Assembly (NCBI RefSeq): GCF_009707955.1
Contig: NZ_WMDQ01000011.1
Coordinates: 113,708 to 177,707 of the forward strand
DNA from: Flavobacterium sp. LC2016-13
GTDB taxonomy: Bacteria > Bacteroidota > Bacteroidia > Flavobacteriales > Flavobacteriaceae
Direction: 5' to 3'
DNA: 64,000 nucleotides
The position numbers were made by a program, and so were the translations under genes. Below the pieces are notes generated by a model, which worked only from the letters and a program-made list of their open reading frames with translations, ran no database searches and had not been told where the DNA came from. Every line of letters starts with the position of its first letter. Position 1 is the first letter of the stretch. Shown one piece after another: positions 35,808-44,504 of the stretch.

Positions 35808-36171
35808 TTTGTTATGTATTTGATCCTTTTCAGGTTAGTTACGTCTCGTTTAGGAAAGTGATTCTAAGGCACATTGGCGCATGCATCTTATCTCATTTCT
35901 GTAATAAAATTAGTATAACGCTATAGTTCAAATTAAAAAAAAGGTACGAGTGCGGAATTTTTATCCATGAGAGGTCGAAATAAAAGCATAAAACCATTTC
36001 GTTATATATTTAATAACTGCTTCCCGGTATTTAATCTGAAAAGAATAGATGTGCAAAAAAGCGGAGAGACAATTAAAATGCACATGTTAAAACATTGTAA
36101 TAATTCTCAATAAACTGGTTAGATAATTGAATGCTTCCCGCTACTAAAAAAGCCCCTTTAACTATATTGAA

Positions 36172-36283
36172 ACCTTTTAAATTAAGTTTTGTGGTAAAAT
36201 CGTGGCACATGGCGTTTTTGAAAAATAGAAGTAAGTCAAAATCAAGGTCTGGCGAGTTTAGGTTCGAAACTTTTAGAAACTAA
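36172..36283 (+). repeat. Dispersed island-boundary repeat, copy 3
   Basis: Contains aagttttgtggtaaaatcgt and ggcacatggcgtttttgaaa, then aaatcaaggtctggcgagtt and taggttcgaaacttttag. Nearly identical to copy 4 (44.5 kb) and close to copy 2. It lies in the 0.7-kb gap between the divergent lectin-like and VOC genes; the rest of that gap holds the VOC promoter and otherwise nothing recognisable. Confidence 0.75.
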
Positions 36284-36408
36284 TTTCTGAGTGCACCAAA
36301 TGATTCACCTTTTCTAACGATTTTGCGAGACACCATTTTCAAATGGCTTAAGAAATAGACTCTGAACCATATTACTCCATAAAAAACTTTCCATAGACTT
36401 TAATAAAG

Positions 36409-36476
36409 CGGTCCTTAAAACAAAGTAAAATCGGTCTTTAAAACAAAGTCTATATCTTTTATACAATCTAAATTTG
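36409..36476 (+). promoter_or_regulatory. AraC-type direct-repeat operator and promoter of the VOC-SDR-AraC operon
   Basis: Half-sites cggtccttaaaacaaagt (36409) and cggtctttaaaacaaagt (36432) repeat with 23-bp period. A perfect TAnnTTTG box (taaatttg) starts at 36469, 37 bp after the second half-site start and 28 bp before the VOC ATG. The second half-site overlaps where the -33 box should be, as for an activator. The AraC gene at 38054 in the same operon is the likely binder. Confidence 0.7.
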
Positions 36477-36503
36477 TTTCAAACATTAAAGCAAACAAAA
36501 ATT

Positions 36504-36881
36504 ATGATTGATCATATTATTATTACAGTAGAAAACTTTGAACGCTCTGTAGAATTTTACAATAAGGCATTAAAACCCTTAAATATTCGAATGACAATGG
36601 ACTTTATAGGTCCGGGAAATCACCATGATCTAAAAGGATTTGGAGATGATGATACTATTTATTTTTGGTTAAAAGAAGGCGAAGTAAAATCTAATGGCGT
36701 ACATATTGGTTTTGTAGCCAAAGACCATGAACAAGTAAAAGCTTTTTATGATGCAGCAATTGCAGCCGGAGCAACAAATAAAGAACAACCTAGAATTTTT
36801 CCTGAATATTATCCCGGATATTATGCCGCATGGATATTAGATCCTGATGGTTATGAAATTGAGCTGGTTCACAAAAGCTAA
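36504..36881 (+). CDS. VOC-family (glyoxalase/bleomycin-resistance fold) protein
   Basis: 125 residues from the ATG at 36504, which gives the standard VOC start MIDHIIITVENFERSVEFY with a metal-ligand-type His4. The C-terminal AAWILDPDGYEIELVH supplies the usual second metal-site Glu. It is one full beta-alpha-beta-beta-beta pair, the size of a dimeric glyoxalase-like or lactoylglutathione-lyase-like enzyme. It is the first gene of an operon with a frameshifted SDR (71 bp on) and an AraC regulator. The substrate is unknown; detoxification of a reactive carbonyl is a guess from context. Confidence 0.85.
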   Translation: MIDHIIITVENFERSVEFYNKALKPLNIRMTMDFIGPGNHHDLKGFGDDDTIYFWLKEGEVKSNGVHIGFVAKDHEQVKAFYDAAIAAGATNKEQPRIFPEYYPGYYAAWILDPDGYEIELVHKS

Positions 36882-36952
36882 TTCTATTTTTAAATTAAAG
36901 AAGCTTACTGTTGCAATATTAACAGATAAAACTCAACTTCAAACAAATAAAA

Positions 36953-37973
36953 ATGAAAGATAATTATCAGGGCGCATTACAAAATCCTGTTGGTTCAGGA
37001 TTTAGTGCAGCATCTACGACAGCTGACATCATAAAAGGAATTGATCTTACAGGAAAAACAGCCATTGTAACTGGCGGTTACGCAGGTATTGGTTTAGAAA
37101 CCGTAAAAGCATTATCCTCGGCAGGAGCCAAAATTATTGTGCCTGCAAGAAATACAGAGAAAGCAAAAAAACAACTTAAAAGATATTGCAAATGTAGAAG
37201 TCGAATTCATGGATTTGATGAACCCAGATTCTATCGATGCATTTACCGAAAAATTTCTGGCTTCAAACAAAACCTTGCATTTACTTATAAATAATGCAGG
37301 AATTATGTGGGTTCCGTTAGAGCGTGATGAGCGTGGTTATGAATCGCAGCTTGCCACCAATTATTTGGGACATTTTCAATTAACAGCAAAACTTTGGGAC
37401 TCATTATCGAATTCAAATGGAGCAAGAGTTGTAAATGTTTCATCTTGGGGTCATCATTTTTCGCCTTTTATATTTGAAGATCCGAATTTTATCAACAGAG
37501 AATTTGAATCTTTTTCGGCTTATGGACAATCCAAAACTGCCAGTATTCTTTTTTCTTTAGAATTAGATGTCAGAGGAAAAAATAAAGGAGTTCGTTCTTA
37601 TTCGCTACATCCCGGAATAATTTCAGAAACCGAACTTGGAAGAAATGTTTCGCATGAAGATCTCGTAAATTATGGCATTTTTGATGAAAACGGCAAAGTA
37701 ATTAATGATCCTTCAAAAGGATTAAAATCACTTTCGCAAGGAGCTTCCACAACGGTTTGGTGTGCAGTAAGTTCACAGTTAAATGATATTGGCGGTGTTT
37801 ATTGCGAAAATGCCGATATAGCAAATCTCGACAATTCCGAAGGCAAGTCAGAAGAAAATCTGGATGGTTCAACCCTGATGAAAGACGTCATGCCTTTTGC
37901 ATTGGATGAAACAGCAGCCAAAAAACTTTGGACATTAAGCGAAGAACTAACTGGTGTAAATTTTCAAATTTAA
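36953..37973 (+). pseudogene. Short-chain dehydrogenase gene broken by a single-base frameshift
   Basis: Two frames together encode one classical SDR of about 339 residues. The first (to about 37165) has GKTAIVTGGYAGIGLETV, the NAD(P) motif TGGYAGIG. The second has LLINNAGIMWVP, VVNVSSWGHH (catalytic Ser) and YGQSKTASILFS (Tyr and Lys). The shift falls in a run of seven A at 37165-37171; six A would restore the frame, reading AKNNLKDIAN. All catalytic residues remain, so this is either a very recent mutation or a homopolymer sequencing error. It lies between the VOC and AraC genes, in the same direction. Confidence 0.85.
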
Positions 37974-37993
37974 CTTTAAAACAATTTTAATTA

Positions 37994-38026
37994 TAAAGAG
38001 GTGTTTTTAACAGCGCCTCTTTTTAA
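37994..38026 (+). terminator. Rho-independent terminator after the SDR gene
   Basis: Stem aaagaggtg/cgcctctttt (one mismatch zone) with a short loop and T-run. It sits 27 bp before the AraC ATG, so it may attenuate rather than stop transcription into the regulator gene. Confidence 0.55.
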
Positions 38027-38053
38027 TGCGTATATTTATTTTTTAATCTTATT

Positions 38054-38857
38054 ATGGCTGGACAAGAAAAAAGTAAATATGCCGAGATTCTTTTATCTTG
38101 CATAGAAGAATCATACTTTGAAGACGAGACTATTTTAGAATATCATTCGTTTGCAAGAGTAATATCGGGCGAAATGAGAGTGATACAAGGTGATAAATTG
38201 TATACTTTTGGTCCCGGCGATTCTCTTATATTTCCAAATAATCAATTATCAAGACTTAGTAAAAATCCAAAAGACGGACTTCCTTACAGAGCTTTGGTCA
38301 TTTTTTTGACGCCAAAAAGACTTCGGGAATTTTACCTCAAAAATCCCATGCAAATTACTGCGCCAAACAGTTATAATATCAAAACGCTTGATAAACATCC
38401 TTTATTAGAAAGTTTTTTTGCGTCGTTAATTCCCTATTTTGATTTGGAAAGCGAATTACCGGAAAAAATCATTTCGGTTAAAATAGAAGAAGCCATCACC
38501 ATTCTTCGAACGATTGATAAAAACATAGACAACCTTTTTGGTAATTTCTCTCACACGGATAAAATTGATATCGCCAGTTTTATGGAAAAAAATTATATGC
38601 ATAATATAACAATCGAACAGTTTGGTCATTTAACAGGAAGAAGTCTCACAACATTTAAACGGGATTTTAAAAAGACATTTAATGCCACGCCTCAAAAATG
38701 GATTATCCAAAAAAGATTAGAACTTGCGCATTATCAATTAACTAAAAAAGGACAAAAACCAAAAGACGTTTATCTTGAAACCGGTTTCGAAAACCTTTCG
38801 CATTTTTCGTTTGCATTCAAAAAGCATTTTGGTTATGCACCAACAGAGATAATTTAG
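38054..38857 (+). CDS. AraC-family transcriptional regulator
   Basis: 267 residues. The N-terminal part is a cupin-like sensor (SFARVISGEMRVIQGDKLYTF, FGPGDSLIFPN). The C-terminal part has two AraC helix-turn-helix motifs: ITIEQFGHLTGRSLTTFKRD and KDVYLETGFENLSHFSFAFK, followed by FGYAPTEI. It is a close paralogue of the regulator at 42698, sharing FKRDF and the DVYxExGFExxSHFS signature. It follows the VOC and SDR genes and probably controls them through the 23-bp direct repeat at 36409. The inducer is unknown. Confidence 0.88.
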   Translation: MAGQEKSKYAEILLSCIEESYFEDETILEYHSFARVISGEMRVIQGDKLYTFGPGDSLIFPNNQLSRLSKNPKDGLPYRALVIFLTPKRLREFYLKNPMQITAPNSYNIKTLDKHPLLESFFASLIPYFDLESELPEKIISVKIEEAITILRTIDKNIDNLFGNFSHTDKIDIASFMEKNYMHNITIEQFGHLTGRSLTTFKRDFKKTFNATPQKWIIQKRLELAHYQLTKKGQKPKDVYLETGFENLSHFSFAFKKHFGYAPTEII

Positions 38858-38933
38858 ATAAAAAACAAACTCATGAGATAATACATTAAGAAATGTATCG
38901 AACTTACGTTAAACGTTCATCAATTGTCTTTAT

Positions 38934-39000
38934 GAGCTTTATACGAAAGTGATTTTGAGCTTTTCAAGAAAACAGAATAAAATTTTAAGTTGCACTTTTG
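38934..39000 (+). promoter_or_regulatory. AraC-type direct-repeat operator and promoter of the 39029 regulator
   Basis: Half-sites gagctttatac (38934) and gagcttttcaa (38957), 23-bp period, followed by a -7-like cacttttg at 38993, 36 bp from the second half-site start. Its sequence is nearly the same as the operator at 42610, including the shared tail gattttgagcttttca-gaaaacag, so one regulator probably acts on both. Confidence 0.65.
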
Positions 39001-39028
39001 CACCAGTAATGTAGAAACTCAAAAATAT

Positions 39029-39877
39029 ATGCGTTTACAACACAAAGACAAAGATGGCCGTGGCGAAATACATTTCCTGAGTGGAGAATTACAAATCAAA
39101 GACGCATTTGAGAATCCTAAAAGTCAGTTTTTGACCATTGCGCTTAACATCGGCGAAAGCCAAAAAATTATAATCGACGGGGTTTCTTATGATTTTCCTT
39201 CGTGGAGTATTATTCCATTAGTTGCACATCAGGTTTTTTCTTTTGAAAATACAGAGACAATTAACTTTTGGCGTTACAATCGCGAATTTTATTGCATGGC
39301 CGACAGTCACGTTGAAATTAGTTGTATCGGATTAATATTTTTGGGATATTCGAAGAATTTGTTCCTTGAACTTCGGGAAGATGACCGAATTAAAATTTCG
39401 ACTCTTAGTCAGCTTTTTGTAGAAGAATTTGAATCTGAAGATTATATAAAAACTGATATGCTGCTGGCATTACTAAAACGTTTTGTAATCATTTTAACAA
39501 GATTGGCAAAACAACAGCATTTTAAAGATGAAGCTTTAACCGATGATAAATTTGATTTTATCAGACAGTTTAATTTTCATGTTGAAGGTAATTTCAGGAA
39601 AGAACATAAAGTTCAGTTTTATGCCGATTTAATGAACAAATCGCCTAAAACGTTGTCTAATATTTTTAGTTTATACAACTACAATTCGCCAATGTCTATT
39701 ATTCACGACAGAGTTATAAGCGAAGCAAAACGTTTGCTTTTTTACAGCGATAAATCGGCAAAAGAAATTGCATTTGAATTGGGTTTTGATGATGCAGCAC
39801 ATTTTAGCCGTTTCTTTAAAAACGCTACCAATCAAAATACTTCAAGCTTTCGCAAAAGTGTTGTAATGGAAGAATAA
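39029..39877 (+). CDS. AraC-family transcriptional regulator
   Basis: 282 residues from the ATG at 39029; an upstream TTG in frame is less likely. The N-terminal sensor part (FLTIALNIGESQKIIIDGVS, SIIPLVAHQVFSF) is cupin-like. The C-terminal DNA-binding part has VQFYADLMNKSPKTLSNIFS and AKEIAFELGFDDAAHFSRFF as HTH1 and HTH2. It is transcribed alone between two terminators. Its promoter carries a direct repeat shared with the regulator gene at 42698. No target can be named beyond that. Confidence 0.88.
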   Translation: MRLQHKDKDGRGEIHFLSGELQIKDAFENPKSQFLTIALNIGESQKIIIDGVSYDFPSWSIIPLVAHQVFSFENTETINFWRYNREFYCMADSHVEISCIGLIFLGYSKNLFLELREDDRIKISTLSQLFVEEFESEDYIKTDMLLALLKRFVIILTRLAKQQHFKDEALTDDKFDFIRQFNFHVEGNFRKEHKVQFYADLMNKSPKTLSNIFSLYNYNSPMSIIHDRVISEAKRLLFYSDKSAKEIAFELGFDDAAHFSRFFKNATNQNTSSFRKSVVMEE

Positions 39878-39891
39878 AAAGTCAAAAAAAT

Positions 39892-39922
39892 AACCACTTT
39901 ATTGAGTGGCTATTTTTTTATT
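39892..39922 (+). terminator. Rho-independent terminator, convergent genes
   Basis: Stem aataaccac/gtggctatt with loop tttattga and a seven-T tail. It lies between the convergent AraC and MBL-fold genes. Confidence 0.7.
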
Positions 39923-39937
39923 AGCAATCATTATAAA

Positions 39938-40690
39938 TCACAATTCTAAAATTTCTCCATCTTTTAAACGGCGAATAACTATTTCCTGATCTTTACCTGC
40001 ATTATCCAAAGCATTTTCGATATCTGGAAATTGTGTATACAATGGCGGATTAAAAAACTGTGCATAATGCATTGGAATTAATTGTATTGAACCTAAAATG
40101 CGAGTTGCACTTACAGCCTGCGCCGGAGTCATAGTCCCGAACATTTCGATTGCCGGAACAACTTGCGGAACTGCTCCAACAACTCCGTTTACAGGCAAAA
40201 AAGTGGCATCAAACGGACCGTATTTTTTAGCAATTTGCCACCAGTATCCGTGCCAGTTCGTGTCGCCTCCATGCAAAATGGTATGTTTTCCATCTCTGAT
40301 TACATAAGATATTTGTTCGTCTCCAATCCAGTCTACAGCAGGAACAGCCGTAATTGTAAAATCACCAATCGTAAAAGTTTCATGCAATTTGGCAATGTTT
40401 GCTTTTAGGTTACTTTTTAAAGCTTCGGTAAAAACAGGTTCCGGTCCCCAAAGTTCTCCTTCATTTGATAAAAGTTCTTTTAAAAAAGGCTGATCAAAAT
40501 GATCCTGATGAATATGAGTAATTAAAGCATTTGCTTTTCCTGTTTTAGGCAAAGGAATTGGGAAAATTGGAAATTTTGGTATTCCTAAAAATAGTTCCAT
40601 ATTAATTACGTTTTGCAACGGATCAATATATAATGTTGTTGTAGGGCTTTCTATCATTAAGCCAGCCCAGGAAAGTCTTGTAATTTTCAT
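39938..40690 (-). CDS. MBL-fold metal-dependent hydrolase (L-ascorbate-lactonase/UlaG-like)
   Basis: 250 residues. The metallo-beta-lactamase motif THIHQDHFDQ gives the HxHxDH zinc ligands; further ligands come from HGGDTNWHGYWW and LIPMHYAQF. The short N-terminus (ITRLSWAGLMIESPTTTLYI) is typical of the UlaG/YfeX-type MBL subgroup. No signal peptide is seen. It is co-directional with, and 70 bp downstream of, the esterase gene, with a terminator between them, so it is probably transcribed separately. The natural substrate is unknown. Confidence 0.85.
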   Translation of the reverse strand: MKITRLSWAGLMIESPTTTLYIDPLQNVINMELFLGIPKFPIFPIPLPKTGKANALITHIHQDHFDQPFLKELLSNEGELWGPEPVFTEALKSNLKANIAKLHETFTIGDFTITAVPAVDWIGDEQISYVIRDGKHTILHGGDTNWHGYWWQIAKKYGPFDATFLPVNGVVGAVPQVVPAIEMFGTMTPAQAVSATRILGSIQLIPMHYAQFFNPPLYTQFPDIENALDNAGKDQEIVIRRLKDGEILEL

Positions 40691-40719
40691 TATAAATAAA
40701 ATTTAAAAAGTTTAAAAAT

Positions 40720-40757
40720 GATAACTGCCAGAGAAATTAATACCTGGCAGTTATTTT
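40720..40757 (-). terminator. Rho-independent terminator of the esterase gene
   Basis: Stem ataactgccag/ctggcagttat with an A/T loop. It lies directly after the esterase stop codon on the minus strand and before the MBL-fold start. Confidence 0.7.
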
Positions 40758-40759
40758 TA

Positions 40760-41812
40760 TTATTTAAGAAATTCTTTAAGCTGAGCTGACATTTGAATAA
40801 ACAAATCTTTAGTTTGTGGCAATTCTGATAATGGATTCAATAATCCGAAATCGTGAATTACTCCGTTGTAACGTACCGTTGTTGCTTTTACTCCGGCATT
40901 TAATAAATTACGTCCGTAAGCTTCTCCTTCATCACGCAAAACATCATTTTCTGCAACCAAAATTAATGTTGGAGGTAAACCTTTTAATTGCTCTGCAGTT
41001 GCCAATAAAGGTGAAATATGAATATCATTTCGTTTTGAATGATCTGGTGCATAAAGATCATATAACTTATCCATGAATTTAACAGTTAGAAAACGGTCTC
41101 TTCCAAAAGCTTTAAATGATTCTGTAGTAAAATCAATTGCAGTTGTTGGCCACATTAATATAGTAGTTTTAATTTCCGGACCTTTTTTTTCTTTTGCCAT
41201 TAAAGACACAACTGCAGCCATGTTTCCGCCAGCGCTATTTCCTATTACAGCTAATTTCTTTCCGTTTACATTAATTTCATGACCGTGCTCTGCAACCCAT
41301 TTTGTGGCAGCATAAGCTTCATTATTTGCAACCGGATATTGCGCTTCGGGAGTACGTGTGTAGTTTACGAATACGCCAACTGCGCCAGATCCTAAAACCA
41401 AATCACGAACCATTCTTTTGTGTGTTGGATAATCGCCTATAATCCATCCGCCGCCATGAAAGAACATAAATACAGGCAAATCGCCTTTTACACCTTTTGG
41501 TCGCATAATGTCTAACGAAATAGTAAGTCCATCAACTGTAATTGTTTTTTGAGATTCGGTTACTTTCGAATAATCGTAAGTTACACTTGCCTGAGCGCCT
41601 TCTAATACTTTACGGGCATCTGCGGCAGATAAAGTTTCGATTCCCGGACCATCATGAATCGCTTTTAGAAAATTGCGAACATCTGGGCTTAAGTGTGAAT
41701 CTGTGGCATAATCTGCCTGAGCGTTTACATTTCCTGCTGAAAGTACAGCTAATAATACAGCAGCAAATAAAGCTTTTGTTTTTCCAATTTTGGTAATCAT
41801 TTGAGTTTTCAT
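40760..41812 (-). CDS. Secreted alpha/beta hydrolase (HSL-type esterase/lipase)
   Basis: 350 residues from the ATG at 41812, which places a Sec signal at the N-terminus (KALFAAVLLAVLSAGNVNAQ). The HSL-family oxyanion motif is FFHGGGWIIGD. The nucleophile elbow is VIGNSAGGN, where most homologues have GDSAG. The acid is in VAENDVLRDEG and the His in GVIHDFGLL, so the triad is complete. It probably acts in the periplasm on short-chain esters. It is divergent from DoxX; both promoters carry the same AraC-type operator and so should be co-regulated. Confidence 0.88.
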   Translation of the reverse strand: MKTQMITKIGKTKALFAAVLLAVLSAGNVNAQADYATDSHLSPDVRNFLKAIHDGPGIETLSAADARKVLEGAQASVTYDYSKVTESQKTITVDGLTISLDIMRPKGVKGDLPVFMFFHGGGWIIGDYPTHKRMVRDLVLGSGAVGVFVNYTRTPEAQYPVANNEAYAATKWVAEHGHEINVNGKKLAVIGNSAGGNMAAVVSLMAKEKKGPEIKTTILMWPTTAIDFTTESFKAFGRDRFLTVKFMDKLYDLYAPDHSKRNDIHISPLLATAEQLKGLPPTLILVAENDVLRDEGEAYGRNLLNAGVKATTVRYNGVIHDFGLLNPLSELPQTKDLFIQMSAQLKEFLK

Positions 41813-41894
41813 TTTTACTTGTTTTAAGATTAAATTCATTGAAGACTTATATTGGTAATTGGCTCTCTGCTTTCGTACCGTTAAATCTACAGGA

Positions 41895-41950
41895 CAAAGG
41901 TGCGGCAATAACAAAGCTGAAAAAATGGACAAACTTCCCGAACGATTGCC
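41895..41950 (-). promoter_or_regulatory. AraC-type operator and -7 box of the esterase gene
   Basis: On the minus strand, ggcaatcgttcgggaagttt followed by gtccatttttt is an inverted copy of the DoxX operator at 42123. A -7-like cacctttg (plus 41895-41902) lies 22 bp from the TCCATT end, the same distance as in the DoxX copy and in the OYE regulon operators. Confidence 0.6.
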
Positions 41951-41973
41951 ACTTTTGAAAAATGGTTGAGTTT

Positions 41974-42036
41974 AGATTGTAGATTTTAGATTTTAGATTT
42001 TAGATTTTAGATTTTAGATTTTAGATTTTAGATTTA
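41974..42036. repeat. Heptanucleotide tandem repeat (agatttt)
   Basis: Nine consecutive 7-bp units, seven of them perfect agatttt, the first agattgt and the last agattta. It lies midway between the two divergent operators. Copy-number change here would alter the distance between the two promoters by non-helical steps. Confidence 0.9.
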
Positions 42037-42122
42037 AAAAATGCGTTTACATATAGTTAGTTTCTGTAGAATCTGTGACAAAAAAATGATTCAATACATT
42101 TTAATAAAGCAAAACTAAAAAG

Positions 42123-42177
42123 CCAACTATTCGGGAAGTTTATCCATTTTTTTAAAAGTGGGTTTATTTCACTTTTG
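42123..42177 (+). promoter_or_regulatory. AraC-type operator and -7 box of the DoxX gene
   Basis: The sequence ccaactattcgggaagttta followed by tccatttttt matches, in inverted orientation, the operator before the esterase gene. The -7-like cacttttg starts at 42170, 22 bp after TCCATT, and the DoxX ATG follows 29 bp later. Confidence 0.6.
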
Positions 42178-42205
42178 CCCTTTAATCCTTAAATATTTTT
42201 CTATT

Positions 42206-42595
42206 ATGAAAACACTATCATTTATTTTTCAATGGGCATTGCGTATTTTGATTGCGTATTACTTACTAAAGTATTCTTATGTTAAACTTTCCGGACAGCC
42301 AAGTGCCATCGAATTATTTACAACACTGAATATGGAACCTTGGGGTCGAATTACTATAGGAATTTTAGAACTCATAACAGTAATATTGATTTTATATCCG
42401 CGTGCTACTGTGTTTGGAGGTTTACTTGGAATGATATCCATGACGGCTGTCATTTTTTATCATTTAAAGGAACTTGGAATTGCTATAAATGGCGATAGTT
42501 TTTTGTTTTTTATCGCATGCGTCATTTTCGTTGCATCACTTCTATTGGTTATTTTAAATCGTAAACAATTGACAACTTGCATTTTTACTTCATAA
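42206..42595 (+). CDS. DoxX-family membrane protein
   Basis: 129 residues from the ATG at 42206; the longer frame upstream runs through the promoter. Four hydrophobic helices are visible: RILIAYYLLKYSYVKL, RITIGILELITVILIL, TVFGGLLGMISMTAVIF and FLFFIACVIFVASLLLV. Size, helix number and the Lys-Leu-Ser-Gly after helix 1 (YVKLSGQPSAIELF) fit the DoxX family of inner-membrane proteins, some linked to redox or detoxification. It precedes an AraC regulator and an SDR in the same direction, and is co-regulated with the divergent esterase. Confidence 0.82.
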   Translation: MKTLSFIFQWALRILIAYYLLKYSYVKLSGQPSAIELFTTLNMEPWGRITIGILELITVILILYPRATVFGGLLGMISMTAVIFYHLKELGIAINGDSFLFFIACVIFVASLLLVILNRKQLTTCIFTS

Positions 42596-42609
42596 TATAT
42601 GCAGCAAAA

Positions 42610-42676
42610 GAGCTTTTCAATAAAGTAATTTTGAGCTTTTCACGAAAACAGTACAAACAAATTATATCGATCTTTG
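42610..42676 (+). promoter_or_regulatory. AraC-type direct-repeat operator before the 42698 regulator
   Basis: Half-sites gagcttttcaataaag (42610) and gagcttttcacgaaaa (42633), 23-bp period, and a -7-like gatctttg at 42669, 36 bp from the second half-site start. Its match to the operator at 38934 covers about 40 bp. Confidence 0.65.
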
Positions 42677-42697
42677 TACTGCAAACAATTAGTAAAA

Positions 42698-43495
42698 ATG
42701 GAACAGGAAATTACCAAAATCCCGGGAATTGTGTATTCTAGCTTTGAAACGCAAAAGGTTATTGGCGAGCATTTTATTCTCGAACATGGATTGTGTTATA
42801 TCATTTCGGGAAGTTTAAAAGTTACCGATGCCGGACAAACAAGAATCTTTGTTAGTGGCGATTTAGTGTTTTACAGAAAAAATTTCCTGTCTAAGTTTAC
42901 CAAAATACCTAATGAAAAAGAATCATTCAGATCGATTACCGTGGTTTTTGACAGGGAGGTTTTAATGCAGTTTAGCCAACAATACAACATTGTTTATGAT
43001 AAACCTTATGCATTAAAAGATCCTGTTTTGAAATTAAAAACAGATGTTTTACTTGAAAACTTCTATCAAACGCTTCTTCCCTATTTCAATTCTAGTTTAC
43101 CGGAGCAATTGATTTTATTGAAAAAACAAGAAGCTTTAATGTTGCTTTTACAAGTTAATCCGGATTTAAAAAATGTAGTATTTGATTTTAATCAACCGGG
43201 GAAAATTGACCTGGAAGTTTTTATGCAGCAGAATTTTAAGTTCAATGTCGATTTGAAAAAACTGGCATTTCTTACCGGAAGAAGCCTTGCAACATTTAAA
43301 CGTGATTTCGAAAAAATTTTCCAGATGTCACCCAATCGCTGGCTTCAGAAAAGACGTTTGGAAGAAGCACATTATCTGATTAAAGAAAAAAACAAACGCC
43401 CATCTGATGTATATCACGAACTGGGATTTGAAAGCATCTCTCATTTTTCTTATTCTTTCAAGAAACTTTTTGGCGTGAATCCGTCTGCAATTTGA
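42698..43495 (+). CDS. AraC-family transcriptional regulator
   Basis: 265 residues from the ATG at 42698; the longer TTG start overlaps the -7 box and is rejected. The cupin-like N-terminal sensor (HGLCYIISGSLKVTDAGQ, SGDLVFYRKN) precedes the two HTH motifs VDLKKLAFLTGRSLATFKRD and SDVYHELGFESISHFSYSFK. It is a close paralogue of the regulator at 38054. It is followed 44 bp later by an SDR, so these two form an operon, possibly with DoxX. It is the nearest candidate to bind the paired esterase/DoxX operators. Confidence 0.88.
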   Translation: MEQEITKIPGIVYSSFETQKVIGEHFILEHGLCYIISGSLKVTDAGQTRIFVSGDLVFYRKNFLSKFTKIPNEKESFRSITVVFDREVLMQFSQQYNIVYDKPYALKDPVLKLKTDVLLENFYQTLLPYFNSSLPEQLILLKKQEALMLLLQVNPDLKNVVFDFNQPGKIDLEVFMQQNFKFNVDLKKLAFLTGRSLATFKRDFEKIFQMSPNRWLQKRRLEEAHYLIKEKNKRPSDVYHELGFESISHFSYSFKKLFGVNPSAI

Positions 43496-43539
43496 TTTCA
43501 TTTTATTGAAATAATCCACTAAACATAAATAATCTTACT

Positions 43540-44373
43540 ATGAAAAAAGTAATCTTCATTACCGGAGCTTCCTCCGGTCTGGGCAAAGCTACGTCCTTAT
43601 TTTTCGAACAACAAGGCTGGAATGTAATCGCTACAATGCGAAATCCGGAAAAAGAAAATGAATTTAAAAACTACGAAAACATACTCGTAACAAAACTTGA
43701 TGTATCTGACAATAAATCAATTAAAACCGCAATTAGCGAAGGAATTGAAAAATTCGGACATATTGATGCTTTGGTTAATAACGCGGGTTACGGACAACAA
43801 GGTCTATTTGAAGCCGTTTCTTCAGAGAAAATTCGCAATCAATTTGAAGTAAATGTATTTGGTTTGATGGATGTTACGCATGCTATTTTGCCACATTTCA
43901 GAAGCAGAAAACAAGGAACATTGGTAAATATAACTTCTGGTGCCGGACGTGTTACTGTTCCTTTAATTTCGGTTTATGCGGCTTCTAAATTTGCGGTTGA
44001 AGGTTTTTCCGAATCACTTTCGTATGAACTGGAATCTCAAAACATTAAAGTAAAAATCATTGAACCGGGTTATGTAGTGACGCCTTTTTATGAAAGAGCT
44101 GCTGCAGATTATGCGTTCGATCCTGCATTAGAAGATTATGCAGCTTTTCAGGAAGATATGAATTCGTTATTTTCTTCCTTTGGAGAACAAAAAACAGCCA
44201 CGGCAGATGATGTTGCCAAAACTATTTATGGAGCTGTTACAGATGAAAGCCACACTTTGCGATACATTGCTGGTCCGGATTTAGAACCTTTGGTTGCTCT
44301 TAGAAATAGTAAACCAGATCAGGAATATATCGAAGCTTTGCGAAATCAATTTATGCCAAAAGCTTTTAAATAA
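43540..44373 (+). CDS. Short-chain dehydrogenase/reductase
   Basis: 277 residues. The classical SDR layout is complete: TGASSGLG at residues 9-16, NNAG at 80-83, Ser133 (NITSGAGRV), and Tyr146 and Lys150 in VYAASKFAVEGFSES. The product is cytoplasmic with no extra domain, and its NAD(H)/NADP(H) preference is not determinable. It follows the AraC regulator by 44 bp and is closed by a terminator. It differs clearly from the SDR at 36953, so the two are not a recent duplication. Confidence 0.9.
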   Translation: MKKVIFITGASSGLGKATSLFFEQQGWNVIATMRNPEKENEFKNYENILVTKLDVSDNKSIKTAISEGIEKFGHIDALVNNAGYGQQGLFEAVSSEKIRNQFEVNVFGLMDVTHAILPHFRSRKQGTLVNITSGAGRVTVPLISVYAASKFAVEGFSESLSYELESQNIKVKIIEPGYVVTPFYERAAADYAFDPALEDYAAFQEDMNSLFSSFGEQKTATADDVAKTIYGAVTDESHTLRYIAGPDLEPLVALRNSKPDQEYIEALRNQFMPKAFK

Positions 44374-44379
44374 AATAAA

Positions 44380-44412
44380 AATCCCGTTTCAAAAATGTTA
44401 CGGGATATTTTT
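44380..44412 (+). terminator. Rho-independent terminator after the SDR gene
   Basis: Stem aatcccgt/acgggatatt with a 12-nt loop and six T. Confidence 0.7.
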
Positions 44413-44504
44413 TGATTTCATGTGATCTAAGACTACCTACTGGTAATGTTATAAAGAATGTGTTCTAAACATTATTAACATAGAAGGTAGTAAATAATAG
44501 TGTT

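Noticed and set aside
41974..42036. CRISPR-like array
   Set aside because: Units are 7 bp and contiguous without spacers; it is a simple tandem repeat. No cas gene is in the window.
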